Assembly (NCBI RefSeq): GCF_020164535.1
Contig: NZ_JAIQZC010000001.1
Coordinates: 868,001 to 932,000 of the forward strand
Length of the DNA stretch: 64,000 nt
Direction of reading: 5' to 3'
Origin: Psychroflexus montanilacus
GTDB taxonomy: Bacteria > Bacteroidota > Bacteroidia > Flavobacteriales > Flavobacteriaceae
The position numbers and the translations under genes are program-made. Shown in pieces: positions 63,547-64,000 of the stretch. The notes under the pieces are model-generated. The model searched no databases, had not been told where the DNA came from, and saw only the letters and a program-made list of their open reading frames with translations. Numbering within the stretch: the stretch's first letter is position 1; every line of letters begins with the position of its first letter.

Positions 63547-64000
63547 TAATTAAAAAATAATTTTGGGAATGTTTTTTCAGGACTTTGTCCTAAGATATGA
63601 ATTTTAAGGTAACTCAGCGTAAAGCCAGCACCATAACTTAAAAATTGAAGGTTGGTAGCCAGTATACTCAAAATTGCAATTTTTAAGTTTTTATAATCTA
63701 TTAAAGTATCTACAAAAATTAAAACATTGTACAAGGCAAAAAAATATAGGATGAAATGTAGCTTAAATACCAATAGAATGATCCCCAGTAGGAGTAAGAA
63801 AGTATATACACTAGGGAACCAATAGGTGGGCTTTGCACTCTCTGGATATCTTGATATGAGGATTGGTCTTACGAGTCCAAACTTAAAAACCTGTGAAGCA
63901 AACTTTGATAGGTCTGCCCTTCGTTTATGATAGACATGAGCCCCATCAATATAACCAACCTTAAAGCCTAGTTTTTTCAAACGTATTGAGAGGTCTGGGT
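63546..64000 (-). CDS. Family 2 glycosyltransferase, C-terminal part (runs off the window)
   Basis: The frame is open to the window edge. The visible start PDLSIRLKKLGFKVGYI is the E/D-x-x-L-x-x-R-L-x-x-x-G block of family 2 glycosyltransferases, with HVYHKRR and RYPESAKPTYW after it. The end has two to three membrane spans (about YTFLLLLGIILLVF, FALYNVLIFV). The catalytic DxD domain is upstream, outside the window. The TTG at 63980 is internal. It likely works in surface glycan assembly. Confidence 0.82.
   Translation of the reverse strand, partial: PDLSIRLKKLGFKVGYIDGAHVYHKRRADLSKFASQVFKFGLVRPILISRYPESAKPTYWFPSVYTFLLLLGIILLVFKLHFILYFFALYNVLIFVDTLIDYKNLKIAILSILATNLQFLSYGAGFTLSYLKIHILGQSPEKTFPKLFFN

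Overview
The window is a low-GC chromosomal segment from a member of the Bacteroidetes, almost certainly Flavobacteriaceae. The evidence is the gldI gliding gene, a SusC-like TonB receptor, many lipoproteins and -AQ-ending signal peptides, DUF349, DUF5686 and YbbR proteins typical of flavobacteria, an RprX/RprY-type two-component pair, promoters of the Bacteroidetes type (TTG, about 20 bases, TAnnTTTG), and almost no Shine-Dalgarno sequences. A marine or psychrophilic genus such as Psychroflexus or Gramella is a guess. There are no rRNA or tRNA genes, prophage, transposase or CRISPR array. Most of the window is core chromosome; the accessory material is a few intergenic repeats.

Layout. 0-6 kb: end of a transaldolase gene, threonine aldolase, prfB with a programmed +1 frameshift, an arsenate-reductase-like gene, a protein resembling the catalytic core of the eukaryotic cap methyltransferase PCIF1, a MITE-like element, and fumC. 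6-16 kb: an outer-membrane TonB-family receptor, a five-repeat DUF349 protein, a methyltransferase, a TPR protein, a class III aminotransferase and an LptA/OstA-like protein. 16-22 kb: a heavy-metal efflux operon (His-rich secreted protein, CzcA-type RND pump fused to a TolC-type outer-membrane factor, adaptor lipoprotein). 22-29 kb: non-phosphorylating GAPDH-like ALDH, purA, a Fur-family regulator, SpoT/RelA and an M48 protease.

29-37 kb: a coiled-coil protein, zapA, a probable 6S RNA and rny (RNase Y), then ndk, a PhoD-like phosphatase, and an nrnA-gldI operon followed by two tandem cyclophilin-FKBP fusion lipoproteins. 37-44 kb: CsbD, a phytase-like esterase gene broken by an in-frame stop, a histidine phosphatase, a DUF6503-like lipoprotein, smpB, DUF5686, a 164-bp tandem repeat region and pcm. 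44-50 kb: a potassium cluster (porin, TrkA/KtrA, TrkH/KtrB, a small helical protein, KdpE, short KdpD). 50-64 kb: amidohydrolase, oxidoreductase, 3-hydroxybutyryl-CoA dehydrogenase, DUF1015, YggS, hsp20, an exonuclease-GIY-YIG fusion, a voltage-gated-type K+ channel with a zinc ribbon, miaA, an RprXY-like system, coaE, YbbR and the end of a family 2 glycosyltransferase gene.

The points most worth following up are the bacterial PCIF1-like protein, RF2 frameshifting without an SD-like stimulator, the RND-TolC fusion, the 6S-like RNA between zapA and rny, KdpDE-like regulators placed beside a Trk/Ktr transporter instead of KdpFABC, the tandem dual immunophilins, the interrupted phytase-like gene, and the structured repeats.
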